64,000 nt of DNA from Gnetum montanum (Eukaryota > Streptophyta > Gnetopsida > Gnetales > Gnetaceae), in assembly GCA_015680685.1 (NCBI GenBank), contig MNCI01017913.1:316931-380930 (forward strand). The letters are read 5' to 3'. The notes under the pieces are model-generated. The model did no database searches and was not told the DNA's origin. It saw nothing but the letters and a program-made list of their open reading frames with translations. The position numbers were made by a program, and so were the translations under genes. Below are positions 24,540 through 36,765 of the stretch, piece by piece. The number at the start of each line of letters is the position of its first letter. Position 1 is the first letter of the stretch.

Positions 24540-26150
24540 TGGAAATTCCTACACAATGCCAAAACCTATCAAAAGTTAGATAGATGATGATCAGAAGAAA
24601 CATGTGAAAAATGCTAAGACCCTAAATGTTTTCTACTATGCTCTACACCTAAAAGAATTAAAACAAATTATCAGTTATAAAACATGTAAGAAGATTTGGG
24701 ATCTCCTTAATTCTATACATGAGGATATTGCTTTGGTTAAGCAATCCAAGACATAAGTTCTTAGTCATAAGTTTATGATTCTAAAGATGAGAGAAGTCAA
24801 ATTCTAAAGGATTATTTCATTAGGGCCACTAAAATTACAAATTCTCGTAAAGAACTTGATAGGAACTACTTTAATTTCAGAATTTTTCAACAAGTCTTGG
24901 GAAGCCTTTTAAAAAAATTTCATGATAAAGTAAAAATGTTCCTTGAAGTAAGAGACATCAATCTCATGAAGGTTGACAACCTCCAAGGTAGCTTGAAAAC
25001 ATATGAAATGTCACTTTCAGAGGCTAATGATGTTTAATCATCAAAGAAGAACATTGTACTAACATATTCTAATGAAGTTAAAGGTGATAAATTGAATAAA
25101 TGTAATGAGGAAGAACTAGCCCTCTTGTCATGGAAATGTATCATGCTTCTCAAGATAAAACACAAGAGAAAAAGAACTTTGAATAATCACTAGTAGGATT
25201 AGAAGAAGAGTGACATTTAGTATTATTATTATCATGCTTATGATCACATTATAGTTGAATGTTCAAGGAATAAAAAGAAAGAGAAAACGTATAAATAAAT
25301 AAAAAATCTATACTCTTGGGATGAATGAGAGAATTCCTCATCTAATAATGAGATAAATGAAGAATGTAACCTTATTCTCATGATAGCTATTAAAGGAGAA
25401 GTTCAACCTATTGAAGAAGAGCAGAGCATGAACGAAGAAAAAAGTTATGAAATACCTATAAATTTCTTCCATCAAACTTCAAATTATTTTCATAAAGATA
25501 TGAAGATAAATCTATGAATAAAAATTAAATTTTGAAGCTTAAGTTGTTGAACTTCAAGAGAAATAGACTCCTCAGTGTGATTTATAAGCAAGTTGTAGTA
25601 TTTTTAAAAAATGTCTCATGGAGATAGACACACATCTTCAAGAAAAAGAGAAAGACATCAAGAACTACCTTAAGTAACTTGATTACTCTAAAGTCACTAT
25701 TGGGAATCAAGCCTAAGAAATTGCAAATCTTTCAAGTGATCTTTATAAATTCACCCAAGGGACTACTAGTTTGGACAGGATGATGAGAAATCAAAGAAAG
25801 TTGGTAATAAATTAGATCTTGAATACAAGCCAACATGACCTACATGGATAATACAAGATAAGTGGAATTATATTTCAAGGTGTAAATTCTTTTTTAGAAA
25901 CTCATATACTCAATGACTTTATTACTATAATTATGGTCACATATAATATTATTATACATGTAGAGAATATTATGGCTATGATAATATAAGATTTTTGTAA
26001 GCTAACCAAGGTAAGTATAAGAAGATGGTATAAAAGCACAAAAAATAGGAAAGTATGCATGCCTAAAATCTTAGTACAAAAGATAGATGTTAAAGAAAAA
26101 AATATATTTGATCTAGCTCCTTCCAATCAAATTGAATATAGGAAAAGAGA
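24540..26150 (+). pseudogene. gag: copia gag with coiled-coil tail, SIRE-like
   Basis: Plus strand, in order: DDDQKKHVKNAKTLNVFYYAL, TCKKIWDLLNSIHED with VKQSK, a frameshift, FRIFQQVLGSLLKKFHDKVK, LMKVDNLQGSLKTYEMSL, a broken zinc knuckle ending AYDHIIVECSRNKKK, an acidic segment (SSSNNEINEECNL), and a later helical region with FTQGTTSLDRMMRNQRKLV, matching the conserved block after gag in SIRE-type elements. About ten stops and two or three frameshifts. Nothing resembling protease or pol follows before the Athila-like insertion at 26808; the downstream part may be deleted. Confidence 0.8.
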
Positions 26151-26802
26151 GTTGTAAGATGGACCATGTCCAAACTGACCTAGTTATGTAATTATCTCAA
26201 TCTACATTAGGAAGGTTCATAGTTTATTCTTAGAGTAGAATAATTGCAAACTTTCATTTTATGCAGTTTTGAATACTATTATTTTTTCCTATAACTACTC
26301 TATGTTTTGCCTTGTAATTTTGTGATTCCTCTAGTATTGTAAGATTAATTATACACTATTTAGGTTGACCATATATTTTAGTGGATTGAATGACCTTTCT
26401 GTAGTTTTATACCTATTTTAAATGCCTAGGTTGACTGGGCACTTCCTTGGTTGACAAAATGCTAGTTTATCAAATCATCAATACATTAACTATCTATATG
26501 ATAATCTAATTTTTAAAATTTTTTAACTCTAATGATAGATAAACAAGATTTATAATAGATTAAACAATGTAACAATGGGAAAAACTAGGTGCTAGACACC
26601 AAAAATTCCTAAATGAATAATTTAATCTTAGGATGTACAATCTTGAAAGATCTAAGGTATCTTAGGTGATCTTGTTGATCAAAAAAGGGCTTAAAAATCT
26701 ATTACTAAACTAACATAATTAAAAAGAAAAAATAGTGAATGCATAAAGAAAGATCAAATTGCTAGATCTACAAACGATGAAATACTAGTACATAAGAAAT
26801 AG
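26151..26802. other. no gene recognised; flank of the Athila-like insertion
   Basis: Probably copia internal or decayed sequence. It continues, beyond the 10-kb insertion, at 36766. No match to the putative LTR at 23262-24303 was found. Confidence 0.35.
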
Positions 26803-26807
26803 AAAGG

Positions 26808-27658
26808 TGATGAGTCTTGATATTGGGGTCGCGATATCGCATCTGCGATATCAGGTACACAATATCAGAGCCTTCTAAGCGATATCAGACATCTGATATC
26901 GGGGCCTGTCTTGTCACCTATAAATAAGAGGTGGGTGCACTTGGTTTAGCAATAGTTGATTAATTAGTCTTAGTCCCTTACCCAAACTCTTGCCTTTTTC
27001 CCTTCTTAGAGTTAGAATTATTTCTGAGTGCCTGTAGTAGGAGTCATAAAGCAAATAGATCTTTATTCAATCATAGTGTAACTAAGCACACCTTGTGGCC
27101 AGAAATAAAAATGAACTTTGTGATAAACCTTGAAGTATTTAGAATTGCTTATTTAATGCTATTTATAGTTGTTTAATGCTTTCCTTAGTTAATTAATGTT
27201 CTCTCTCTCTCCTTATTAACTCAGCCAAGTAAGCACACTTAATATGACCACTTCGAGCATGCGTGGAACACTTGGTAACCCAACAACGATTAGCGTTTGG
27301 TAATCCTAGTAGTGTTGCATTGGTTCAGGATGTGTATGGCAAGTGGGAATGGATGCTGGTGTTAGGACTAGTTAGAGAATAGTCAATTAGCAAAATTAAA
27401 TGGGTTACTTAATTAGTTCACTTCTCCCTTTGTAGCACCAAGACATAAAACATAAAAATATATATATATAAATCATATACCTCAAGTTTACTTAACCATA
27501 CAAATATGCTATACAAGTAAGCTTGGGAAGAGAACATTTGACTAACTTATCTGAGTTCTATAAAGGTTCTTAATCACTTAGTCCTTGGAATTTGACCAAA
27601 TTGTGTGTGTACACTTGTATTTGTATGGTTGAGCATAGAGATACCTCGTCGCTCATCA
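26808..27658 (+). repeat. 5' LTR, Athila-like
   Basis: Starts TGATGAG, ends CTCATCA, 851 bp. Aligns with 35929-36219 and 36538-36760 and its last third with 1-309. Differences from the 3' LTR are about 15% by eye and mostly transitions. Confidence 0.9.
26919..26926 (+). promoter_or_regulatory. TATA box of the 5' LTR
   Basis: TATAAATA within CACCTATAAATAAGAGG, about 110 bp into the LTR and conserved in the 3' LTR at 36040-36047. Just upstream are repeated GATATC hexamers (see findings). Likely RNA polymerase II promoter of the element. Confidence 0.65.
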
Positions 27659-27659
27659 T

Positions 27660-27677
27660 TGGCACCGTTGCTGGGGA
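27660..27677 (+). promoter_or_regulatory. primer binding site, tRNA-Asp type
   Basis: TGGCACCGTTGCTGGGGA, two changes from TGGCGCCGTTGCCGGGGA, the complement of the plant tRNA-Asp 3' end. Both changes destroy a CpG. One base separates it from the LTR end. Confidence 0.9.
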
Positions 27678-27796
27678 CTTTGTTGGTTGTGTGCTAGCTA
27701 GAACTTAGGAAATATTCACATTGTTGGAATGAAACCTTAGGGTTGGTTATCTTACAATTAGTGAAATGAAAACTATTGCACACTGAATATACAATC

Positions 27797-29650
27797 ATGT
27801 CTCCTTCTTCTTACAAGAGTGTTTCACTACCTAGGTTCGATACAGGGAACAATCAGAGGCGTAGTACACATGATAATCCACCAGTCTCCCAATAGTTTCA
27901 CGTGGTATACGTTCATCCCAATGAGTATATACCAAACTTTACCTTTATCCTCCACCAGGATGAACAACTACATTCACATGATTTATAAGGTAACATAGTG
28001 TTACCTCTTGATTTGTTAGTCCTGAGCATGCTCCTTCATGATCTCACATGAATTGATATGTAGCACTTATAGGCAGAGTACATTGTGTATGATCATGACT
28101 TAGAAGTGCATCGATCCACAGAGGCACAATGTCAAAGGGATCTACAATAGGAGAGATTTCATGAATCCATGAAGGGGAAGTTGTCTCAAAATGTCCTGCA
28201 TGTCATAAGTGAAAATGAGGGTGGTGAACTTGCCTCAGGAGGTCTCCTACACAATGATGTTCCTCCCATTGACTCTGGTCAAGGGGTTGTGTATCAGAAT
28301 CTTCACTCAACTATCCATAACCTGGATTCTAGTACTGAAAGACACAAAGGATTTGCAAAATGAACATGAACACATGACAAAGATGGACATTCTTATCGTA
28401 ACCATGATCGAGGCTGCGACCACTGAAGAGAAAGAAGCAGGCACCATTATGGTGACGATCCTCCTTTTTCTTCACCTTCATCATCTCCTTCACCCTCTTG
28501 TTCAGGATCTAGATGTAGTCACAAGGAAAAAGACCCTGAGGATAATGGGAAGTGAAATGAGAATCATAGATAAAGTAGCTGAGAAAAAGGATGAGGGCAT
28601 TCTGGAGAAACTCATCATGAGAGGAGGGAGAGTAGGGAACAACATAGGCATCATAGAAACCATAGACAGTACGATCATGATGAACCCCTAATTGCTACCT
28701 GAAGTATGCTAAATATAATTGAGGTTGTTAGAATCCCAATGAGGCACCAAAAAGATAGTAGGATCAAAATATTGAACATGAATAATATCCCATGATTTGA
28801 AGTGGGATACAATGCTGATCCTCAATATCATTTACAAACATTTCATAATGCATGTACCTTGTAAAACATAGAAAATGAGTGGAAAAAACTCAAGTTGTTT
28901 CCATGGACACTAATCAAGGAAGCAGAAAGCTAGTATCGGTCCTTAGAATTGGAATCCATTCATCAATGGAGTACCATGTTAGAACTATTTAATGATAAGT
29001 ATTAAACGTACTCTTGAGTGTCTAACCTGTGAAAGAAAATCCAAGGATGGAAACAAGGAGGACATGAACCCTTGGATGCTACCATGGGCCAATATTATGC
29101 ACTATTACATTATTGCCTAGGCCATGGTTACTCACAAAGGAAATAGGTATGCCATCTTGTAGATGGGCTTAGGCACGAAACACGAAGAACCCTTGGGACT
29201 TATGCCCAAGAAAGGCTATATGAGCTTAGGGTCCATCAAGTACAAAGATTGTTGGAGAAAGTTGCTAAAGAGGAAGGTGAGTTAAGGAAAAGAGAGAGTG
29301 AAAAAGAATATAACAAAGATCCTTTCCTCTGAAAGAAGGGAGTTAGATTTTTTGAGGATGAAGAAGAGTCACCACTTGAAGAGATGGTGAATAGGAAAAC
29401 CTTGTCCATTCAAAAACTTGCATCAAAAGTATCAACAAAGGTGGACCAAATGTGGGACTCCCTAGATAATAGATTTCAAATAGTTCTCAAAATAGTAGAG
29501 AAGTCTAGAGAGGAAGGTAGTGATCGAGAAAGGAGAAAAAATAGAGAAGCTAAATATTCACGTAAGAAAGGTAAGGGCAAAGTTGCCATCATCGAAGAGG
29601 TTGTGGATTTAGATATAGATAATGATGGTGGATATGAGATATGTTAATAT
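27797..29650 (+). pseudogene. gag: Athila-like gag
   Basis: First ATG after the primer site (27797) opens a frame with SVSLPRFDTGNNQRRS and VHPNEYIPNFTF. Many stops and some frameshifts follow. Open pieces remain at 28169-28363 and 29384-29647; the second is Lys/Glu/Arg-rich and ends in an acidic VVDLDIDNDGG. In between, NRYAIL-MGLGTKHEEPLGLMPKKGY and a charged EEERVKK-like helix are the usual C-terminal gag wording of this lineage. The Gln/Pro-rich stretch 29700-30130 links to protease. The open frame 28209-28691 overlaps in another frame; its composition is less protein-like and I treat it as a shadow. Confidence 0.7.
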
Positions 29651-30247
29651 GACCATCCTAAGGGATGTTGCCTTGTAATCTCACATCTACAGGAGTCTGG
29701 GGTGTATGCACTCAACCCATGATTAAACAAAAGGCAAATACCACAAAGGTTACCTTATCCCTAGGGTAACCCAAAGTAGTTCCACCAACCCTTGATGTAT
29801 TATCCAAGTGGAACTCCACCACAACCAAATGAGTAGTATCAATAGTGGTAGCATCCACAATTAGGGGGAATGCCACCACCACATCAGCAGTACCCTTACC
29901 GTCAACCTAACCCATATGGATACTACGTGCAACAGCCAATCTCTTCATGTGACTCTCCTAGTCACATTACTCCCTAGCCTTACTACCAAATCCATGAGTA
30001 TTATAGAACTCCCTCTCCTAGGGGTGATGTTCCACAAACATGCTATCCTTCTCATCTGACTACATCTCTTCCACTCATAACTCCGTTACCACCTGCTCTA
30101 GCCATGTAGGGTGAGCTCCCTACCCAACCGCAGCAATGTAACACTACAAGGGTTTTTAATCCTCATCCTACTATTGGTTCAAAAAATTGCATAAAGAAGA
30201 GACCTTTCTTTAGGACCAACAGTCTAACCAAGTCCTTGTAGTCCCAA

Positions 30248-30780
30248 TTGGCTAACTCTCCAAAGGCCTTACCATCATATGAAACTTTGGAATTCCCTTC
30301 AAACCAAAGGCCACATTCAACGCACATGGTCATGTTGACACATGCCATTACCGATTGGATTAAGGCTAGCCATCTTCCTAGGAAATTCACTAATCCTGGG
30401 AGTTCTCTTATATATTTACAAATCACTAGGAATGAGTTGTGCAAAGCTCTTTTAGATTCAGGTTTTGGTGTCAACTTAATCTCTCAAAAAATGTACAAAG
30501 CCTAGAACCTACATCCACTAAAAAAGAGTAACATTCATTTAGAGTTGGCTGACTAGTCCATCACTGTCCCATTAGGACTAATGAAGGAAATTGTTACCAC
30601 TATTTGTGAATGGTCATATCCAACTGACTTCCTTGTGATTCAAGTCAACAACTATAAGGGGGACTTTCCAATCATAATGGAAAGAGCATGGCTAAGCACA
30701 ATTGATGCATGCCTAGGAATACATGATTTTTCTAGAGAGATATCAAAGGAAAATACGTTTGGAAATATTAAGAAGAAGAA
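30248..30780 (+). pseudogene. Athila-like protease
   Basis: Retropepsin-type aspartic protease that would cut the Gag-Pol polyprotein. The active-site block is ALLDSGFGVNLIS (Asp codon at 30455-30457), here DSG. The second half follows at 30581: YPTDFLVIQV, then FPIIMERAWLSTIDACLG, equivalent to the family's PIILGRPFLAT, with Gly to Glu in the loop. A stop after KMYKA (30505) and others separate the two parts. The following 300 bp (30780-31080) is a linker with decayed frames. Confidence 0.8.
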
Positions 30781-31080
30781 AGTTCTATGTGTTGCATACA
30801 GTGACACAGGGTGTAGTTGCATGCAGAAGTCCTGGTTTGTACAATGTTTAACATTGCCTGCATGCAACCAGTGTGCACAAGTAACTAACATACAAAGATG
30901 ACTGTATGCAGCAACCACAAGACAGGAAGGCACCCAGTGGCTAACAGCTAACCAAGAGAGCAACTCAACTATATGCATGGAACCAACTGAGGGTCTAACT
31001 TGCACTTACATCAATAGCATAGACACATTAGAGCAAGTTCATCGCCAACTTCCAAGTGTTGACATTGAAAATATCAACTA

Positions 31081-32610
31081 GGGGAAGTTGGAAATCCCTA
31101 ACAGCTTTAAGAAAGAGCCCCTGAAGTTAAAATCATTGCCCACCGATATGGAGTACACATTCCTCAAAGATGGAAAATCAGTAATTATTAATGCTAGGCT
31201 CGCTCCTCAACAGAAAGAGAGATTGCTGAAAATGATGAACAAATAGTTGAAAGCCTTTGCTTGGTCATATCTCAAATTAACTGGGATAAACCCTAGGATA
31301 TGCCAACATAGGATTTACATTGATCCCTCCATGAAGCCTTGATGATAATCGCAAAGGTGATTGAACCCAAAGTTGAAGCAAGTGATTAAAGAAGAAATTA
31401 AACAAATTTTAAAAGTTGGGTTCATCTACCCCATTACTGATAGCGAATGGGTTAGTCTATTAGTTATTGTGCCCAAAAAGGGAGGTAAATAGAGGGTGTG
31501 TATAGACTTTAGGCTACTAAACATGGCAACATTCAAAGACCACTTTCCATTGCCATTTGTCAAATAGGTCTTAGACACCATTGTAGGGCATCACTACTAT
31601 AGTTTTTTGGATGGATACAGTGGATACAACCAAATCCAAATAGCACCAGAAGACCAAGCCAAGACCACATTCACAAGTCCTTAGGGAACATTTGCATACA
31701 AATAGATGCCATTTGGCTTGTGCAATGCTCCTGCAACATTTCAATGTTTGGTTCTAAGTATCTTATAGTAGCAAATAGGAAATGGTGTGGAGGTCTTCAT
31801 GAATGATTTCTCCACCTATGGAGTGAATTTTGATCAAGCATTGGATTGATTAGAGTAAGTACTAAAATGATGTGTTGAAACCAATTTAAGGCTCAACTAG
31901 CAAAAAATCCATTTAATGGTCCAAGAAGGCATAGTATTAGGGCATAAGATTCACAAACAAGGATAGAGGTAGTCCCCAAAAAAATTAAAGTCATCCAAGG
32001 AATCACACACCAACTTGAAACTGTAAAAGACATTCGATCATACCTTGGACACACTGGCTATTATAAGAGATTCATAGAGAACTTTTCAAGTGTTGAAAAA
32101 CCATTGGTTGAACTAACAAAAAAGGATGTACCTTTCAAATGGACTAGAAAATGTGAGTTAGCTTTTCAAACTTTAAAATAGAAGCTTGTAGAAACACCTA
32201 TTCTACAAGCTCTTGATTGGTCAAGAACCTTCCATATAAACTGACGCATCCAAATTTGCTTTAGGAGCCATACTTACACAGTTAGATGACTAGAAACAAC
32301 CCTATTACATTCATTGTGCAAGTCAAAGTATTACTGGTGCACAACTCAATTACATCACAACAGAAAAGGAATTAATGGTTATAGTGTTTGCACTAGATAA
32401 GTTTAGGAACTATGTATTGGGCTATAAGGTATTTGTACACATAGACCATAGTGCAATTTGATTTCTATTGAATAAACCAATGGTGAGCCCTCGCATCATA
32501 TGATGGCTTGTAATCTTACAAGAGTTTGATCTTACAATGATTGATCATAAAGGCACCAAGAACATTGTTGCTAATCATTTATCTCGGTTAAGATGGGACA
32601 ACAAAGAGGA
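31081..32610 (+). pseudogene. pol: Athila-like reverse transcriptase and RNase H
   Basis: Pre-RT block KLKSLPTDMEYTFL and NPRICQHRIYIDPS, then RT: FIYPITDSEWVS, LVIVPKKGG, RVCIDFRLLN, DHFPLPF, SFLDGYSGYNQIQIAPEDQ, MPFGLCNAPATFQ, and the catalytic box GVEVFMNDFS, where the first Asp of the usual DD is Asn (codon 31802-31804, AAT). Then ETNLRLN, EGIVLGHKI, GHTGYYKRFI. RNase H: DASKFALGAILTQ, YITTEKELMVIVFALDKFRNY, VHIDHSAI, and DHKGTKNIVANHLSRL (open 32537-32779). About 18 stops, nearly all TAG or TGA at Trp, Gln or Arg positions, with few frameshifts. Confidence 0.9.
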
Positions 32611-32779
32611 TGAATATTCACTTTCTGATGAATTTCCTGATGAATTCCTCTTTGCAGGTGTAGTAAATAATCAATTAACCAGGGAAACAAATTGGTATAG
32701 TAGCATTCTTACCTATCTCCTTACACAAAAAACACCACAAGAGTTAGATGTTCGAAAGAAACAACAATTTCTTCACTGA

Positions 32780-34049
32780 GCCAAGTGTTTTATGGAAATC
32801 AATGAACAACTTTATAAAGTGTGTCCTGATGGATTGGTTTGATGGTGTGTTCCTAATGTAGATCAATTAAGATTTTTCCAAGATGCACATGAAGGCCCTT
32901 ATGGGGGTCATTACGCTGGGAGACGAACAACCATTAAAATCTTTCTTGTATGATATTATTGGCTTACATTATTCTGAGACACTCATCATTTTGTCTAATC
33001 TTGTGAGCACTGCCAACATGATGGGGGAATGACTGCTAGGATGGAGAGTCCACAACAATGGATTCAACCTTTAGAACTGTTCGAAATATGGGGAATTGAT
33101 TTTATGGGGCCTATTACACCAATTTCTAATAGAAAAGCCTACATTGTTATTTCCATTAACTATTTCAAAAAATGAGCAGAAGAAACTATTATTATGGATT
33201 GTACATTGTCCACCGTTGCACAATTTGTGCAAAAAAAATTGTTAACAGGTTTGGCATGCCTCATGCACTTATTTCTAACAATGGCACACATTTTATAGGT
33301 GTGGCTTTTTGAAAGTTGATGCAATGCTTAAGAGTGGAACACAAGCTAACTACACCATACCATCCTTAAGCGAATGGTCAAGTCAAAGTAACCAATAGGG
33401 AGATTACAAAAATATTGACAAGAACCATTAGCAAATATAGGTGAGATTGAAGCACCAAACTGAACGATGCTGTTTGGGTATACTGCTCCACATGGAAACT
33501 CCCTATAGGCTACTCTTCCTATGAGTTAGTGTATGGAAAACTCCCAACACTTCCTATTCAAGCAGAACTCCATACACTATCTACAACGTGTGATCTCAAC
33601 CTTGACCTTAATCTAGCACAAAAATAATAGTTAATGAACCTTAACTTGCTACGTGAGAACCAATTAGTCATCTTATCATCTAATGAATTGCATAATTGCA
33701 TATGCCTTTTAATAAATGATGTTATGACCTAAAAATTAGAAAAGTTAAGTACCAACTGGGAGATAAGGTTCTTTATTGGAACCCCACACACATGCCACAA
33801 TGCACTAAATTTCAAATGCTGTGGAAAGGACCTTATATTATTCATGCAACTTTTCCTTTAGGAGCCATGATGATTTATAGACCTGAGAGCCCATATAAGA
33901 AATTGTTGATCAACATCCAACAAACTGAACCTTTCCATGAGCCTAGAATAGTCAGTATCCATATTACCTCTGTTGGTGGACAACCTTGCTTGCTATTTTG
34001 GATATCCTCCTTCCAACTTAGTCATGGGAGAGATGGCCACCAATGCTAA
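32780..34049 (+). pseudogene. Athila-like integrase with GPY/F module
   Basis: Zinc-binding part HEGPYGGHYAGRRTTIKI followed by CEHCQHDGG gives HHCC. Catalytic core: GIDFMGP (Asp at 33098-33100 kept), LISNNGTHF (the usual Asp-Asn is Asn-Asn, codon 33277-33279) and NREITKIL (Glu 33400-33402 kept). Further wording: TTPYHP, PIGYSSYELVYGKLPTLP. The C-terminal module 33740-33960 has LGDKVLYW-like and MLWKGPYIIH, the GPY/F motif; 33792-34049 is open. It would insert cDNA in the nucleus; dead through the lost Asp and stops. Confidence 0.9.
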
Positions 34050-35928
34050 CCATTCTAAGCCCTCACCTCTTTTAGTATTTTTTTACACATATTTTCAATT
34101 TTACTTATTTTTTTTACACCATCATTCACATTCTTACTATTTCTTTGTTTGATTTACTTTCATTCATCATATAATAAGTGCTCATGATGGTGGGTTGGAC
34201 TCTAATAATGTTGATTGCTAATGTTTGGTTTTTACCTTTGATCTTCAATGTTGATACTAAGATATGGTTCTTTTGATAAAATAGGCAATGAGTCCACATC
34301 GTCCATTCATCCATTCAACGCTGTGGTCTCCTTTGGCTTTAGAACTATATTGTCCCTTTTTCTAAATAAAATTATTAATTAATTTGTGACTTGGTATTCT
34401 TCAAACCATGGAAGGATTCAATGATTGAAAAGGGTGTGACTTCAAGGGAATTCAACAAATTTGTGCTAGCTATTCTCTTGGGTACTTGGATGCTTTTCAT
34501 GGGTTTTCTACGATTCCACTATTGACCAAATATCAAGAAGTTGAATAAATCTAAATAAGTCTTTGCATGGTTTGGTTCTCATGCAAAAAAAAAAGAAAAT
34601 AACTAGTGGGAATTCAAAGCACACCCCTTAGACATAATAAAGAAACATGGGCTACAAACACTGGTTATGGCACTGGAAAGACATGTTACCCATGCCTAAA
34701 GGTTCCCTCTACCTAAAGCCCTTTCTCACTTCTTGTTTTCCTATCTTTCTCTCCTTGGAATGGTGGTGACTCAATAGATGCATTCTTGTTGCTTCACGAG
34801 GATGGGTCAGTCAAATGTATTGATTTGAGGTCATTGGATGTGATTAGTGAGTCTGGTCTTGGGATGAATTTTATTTGGTCACCATAACCACATAAGACAC
34901 AACGGACTTTACACAACCTTGCTCTTGGGATTTTATTCCATTTTCTCCTCCCCTTCGATATTTCTTTCCATATTCCACCTCATTGTCGATGTTATGATTA
35001 GCCTACATATTGGTTGATACATTGTTAGTCTTTGGTAAAATCTTGTGGGTAAGTTCTTAACCTTTGGTTCCATATGTCATTCCAAGAGCCTACAGACTCT
35101 TTGGTTTGTGGGTCTATCAGGGCATAAAAGGTATGAGCCTACTTTGGGAATGACCCACTGGCATTCCTTTTTGGTGCAATTGTTAAGTTTTTTCCCTTAA
35201 ACATTCTTTTTAATCAACAATTTCTTATTTCAACCCCATCCATGATATCCATTTTATTGGCTTCACCATTGTTATTTCCCTCATCTTCATTGTTCCTTCA
35301 GGTTTTCCACCCTATCGCTACTAGAGGTTCGCTCTTAGTTGTGGGGGCCCTATCATAAATTTTTTCATTCAATCACCTATCTCTCCCCTACACCTTGGGT
35401 AGTTATCAGTTAAAAACCTCTAACCTAGTATCTGCCATAACCACAACCTAGCCAATACGCTTATATCAAGGCAAGGTATTAACTGCATTATGGCTTATCT
35501 ATCCTTGCTAATTCATGACTGTGTTGTGTGTACACATGGTGATTATACAAACAATGGACTAGGATAGGAGGAAGCACTCGAGTTGGACTAAAGCTGGAGC
35601 ATTTATGCAGGGAACAAGTTTGGTCATGTGGCTATGGATGAACAATGGAGTGCATATTTCTAACATCGACAATAACGTGCCTCATTTTCTTTTCTCTCTC
35701 TCTCTTTCTCTTCAAGATGTCGGATGAGGATCTGAATGTCATCTATGTATAGTGTTCACCACAAAGGACATGAACACTAATGTTGTAATATGTTTGTTGA
35801 TCCGTTCACTGTGCACTTTGAGTCCATTATTTTCTGTTATTGTCAGTTCTCATTCAGTCAATAATCCCATACATTTCTAATATTTTGTAAGGAACTTAAG
35901 GATGAGTTTCAATTTAGTCATAGGGGTA
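34050..35928 (+). other. 3' non-coding region of the Athila-like element
   Basis: No envelope-like frame with signal or membrane segments was found, although many Athila relatives have one here. A CT-rich run lies at 35690-35715. The purine tract expected before 35929 is weak (TAGGGGTA). Confidence 0.55.
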
Positions 35929-36105
35929 TGATGAGCTAGGATATCGGGGCTGCGATATTGCATCTGTGATATTAGGTATGCAATATCAAAGCCTTACAAG
36001 CAATATCGAACATTTGATATCAGGGCCTATCTTGTTGCCTATAAATAAGAGGTAGGTGCACTTGGTTTGGCAATAGTCAGTTAATTAGTCTTAGTCCCTT
36101 ATTCA

Positions 36106-36333
36106 AACTCTTGCCTTTTTTCCTTCTTAGACTTAGAATTATTTCTAAGTGCTCACAATAGGAGTCATAAAGTGAATGGATCTTTATTTGAGCATACTGT
36201 ACCTGAGCACACCTTGTTGNAACAAGGTGTGCTCAGGTACAGTATGCTCAAATAAATATGCATTCACTTTATGACTCCTATTGCGAGCACTCAGAAATAA
36301 TTCTAAGTCTAAGAAGGAAAAAAGGCAAGAGTT
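36106..36333. repeat. near-perfect inverted repeat around a single N
   Basis: 36221-36333 is the reverse complement of 36106-36219 with only about four mismatches, the two arms separated by one N at 36220. Arms are part of the Athila-like LTR. The mismatches mean the second arm came from another LTR copy or allele; a scaffolding or gap-filling join is the likeliest cause. Confidence 0.9.
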
Positions 36334-36537
36334 NNNNNNNNNNNNNNNNNNNNNNNNNNNNNNNNNNNNNNNNNNNNNNNNNNNNNNNNNNNNNNNNNNN
36401 NNNNNNNNNNNNNNNNNNNNNNNNNNNNNNNNNNNNNNNNNNNNNNNNNNNNNNNNNNNNNNNNNNNNNNNNNNNNNNNNNNNNNNNNNNNNNNNNNNNN
36501 NNNNNNNNNNNNNNNNNNNNNNNNNNNNNNNNNNNNN
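36334..36537. other. assembly gap (204 N)
   Basis: Run of N within the 3' LTR. By comparison with the 5' LTR the true missing sequence should be about 340 bp between 36219 and 36538. Confidence 0.95.
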
Positions 36538-36765
36538 ACTAGGACATAAAACATAAAAATATATATATTTTTTTTTCTATACCTCAAGTTTACTTTAGCA
36601 TACAAATTTGTTATACAAGTAAGCTTGGGAAGATAATGGTTGACTAACCTGTCTGGGTTTTGTAAAGGTGCATAAGCACTTAGTCATTAGAATTCGACCA
36701 AATCGTGTGTGTACGCTCATATTCATATGGTTGAGTGTAGGGATACCTCACCACTCATGAAAAGG

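Larger units (their letters stand above)
26808..36760 (+). mobile_element. Athila-like Ty3/gypsy element, full length, defective
   Basis: Complete structure in order: target duplication AAAGG (26803-26807), 5' LTR, tRNA-Asp primer site, gag, protease, RT, RNase H, integrase with a GPY/F module, a 1.9-kb non-coding 3' region, 3' LTR, and AAAGG again (36761-36765). LTRs of about 850 bp, the primer type and the RT/pre-RT wording (KSLPTDMEYTFL, NPRICQHRIYIDPS, GVEVFMNDFSTYG) fit Athila. All genes carry stops, chiefly TAG, and catalytic residues are lost in RT and integrase. No envelope-like ORF is visible in the 3' region. The 3' LTR contains an assembly defect. Confidence 0.9.
35929..36760 (+). 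repeat. 3' LTR, Athila-like, with assembly defect
   Basis: Starts TGATGAGC and ends CTCATGA. 35929-36219 matches the first 290 bp of the 5' LTR; 36538-36760 matches its last 217 bp. The middle (5' LTR 27101-27441, about 340 bp) is replaced by an inverted fragment plus 204 N. Confidence 0.85.

Noticed and set aside
34126-35928. Envelope-like gene of the Athila-like element
   Set aside because: Looked for because relatives may have one, but no frame with membrane-segment pattern was found.
36258-36605. Open frames on both strands across 36258-36605
   Set aside because: They consist almost wholly of the N gap; no sequence supports them.
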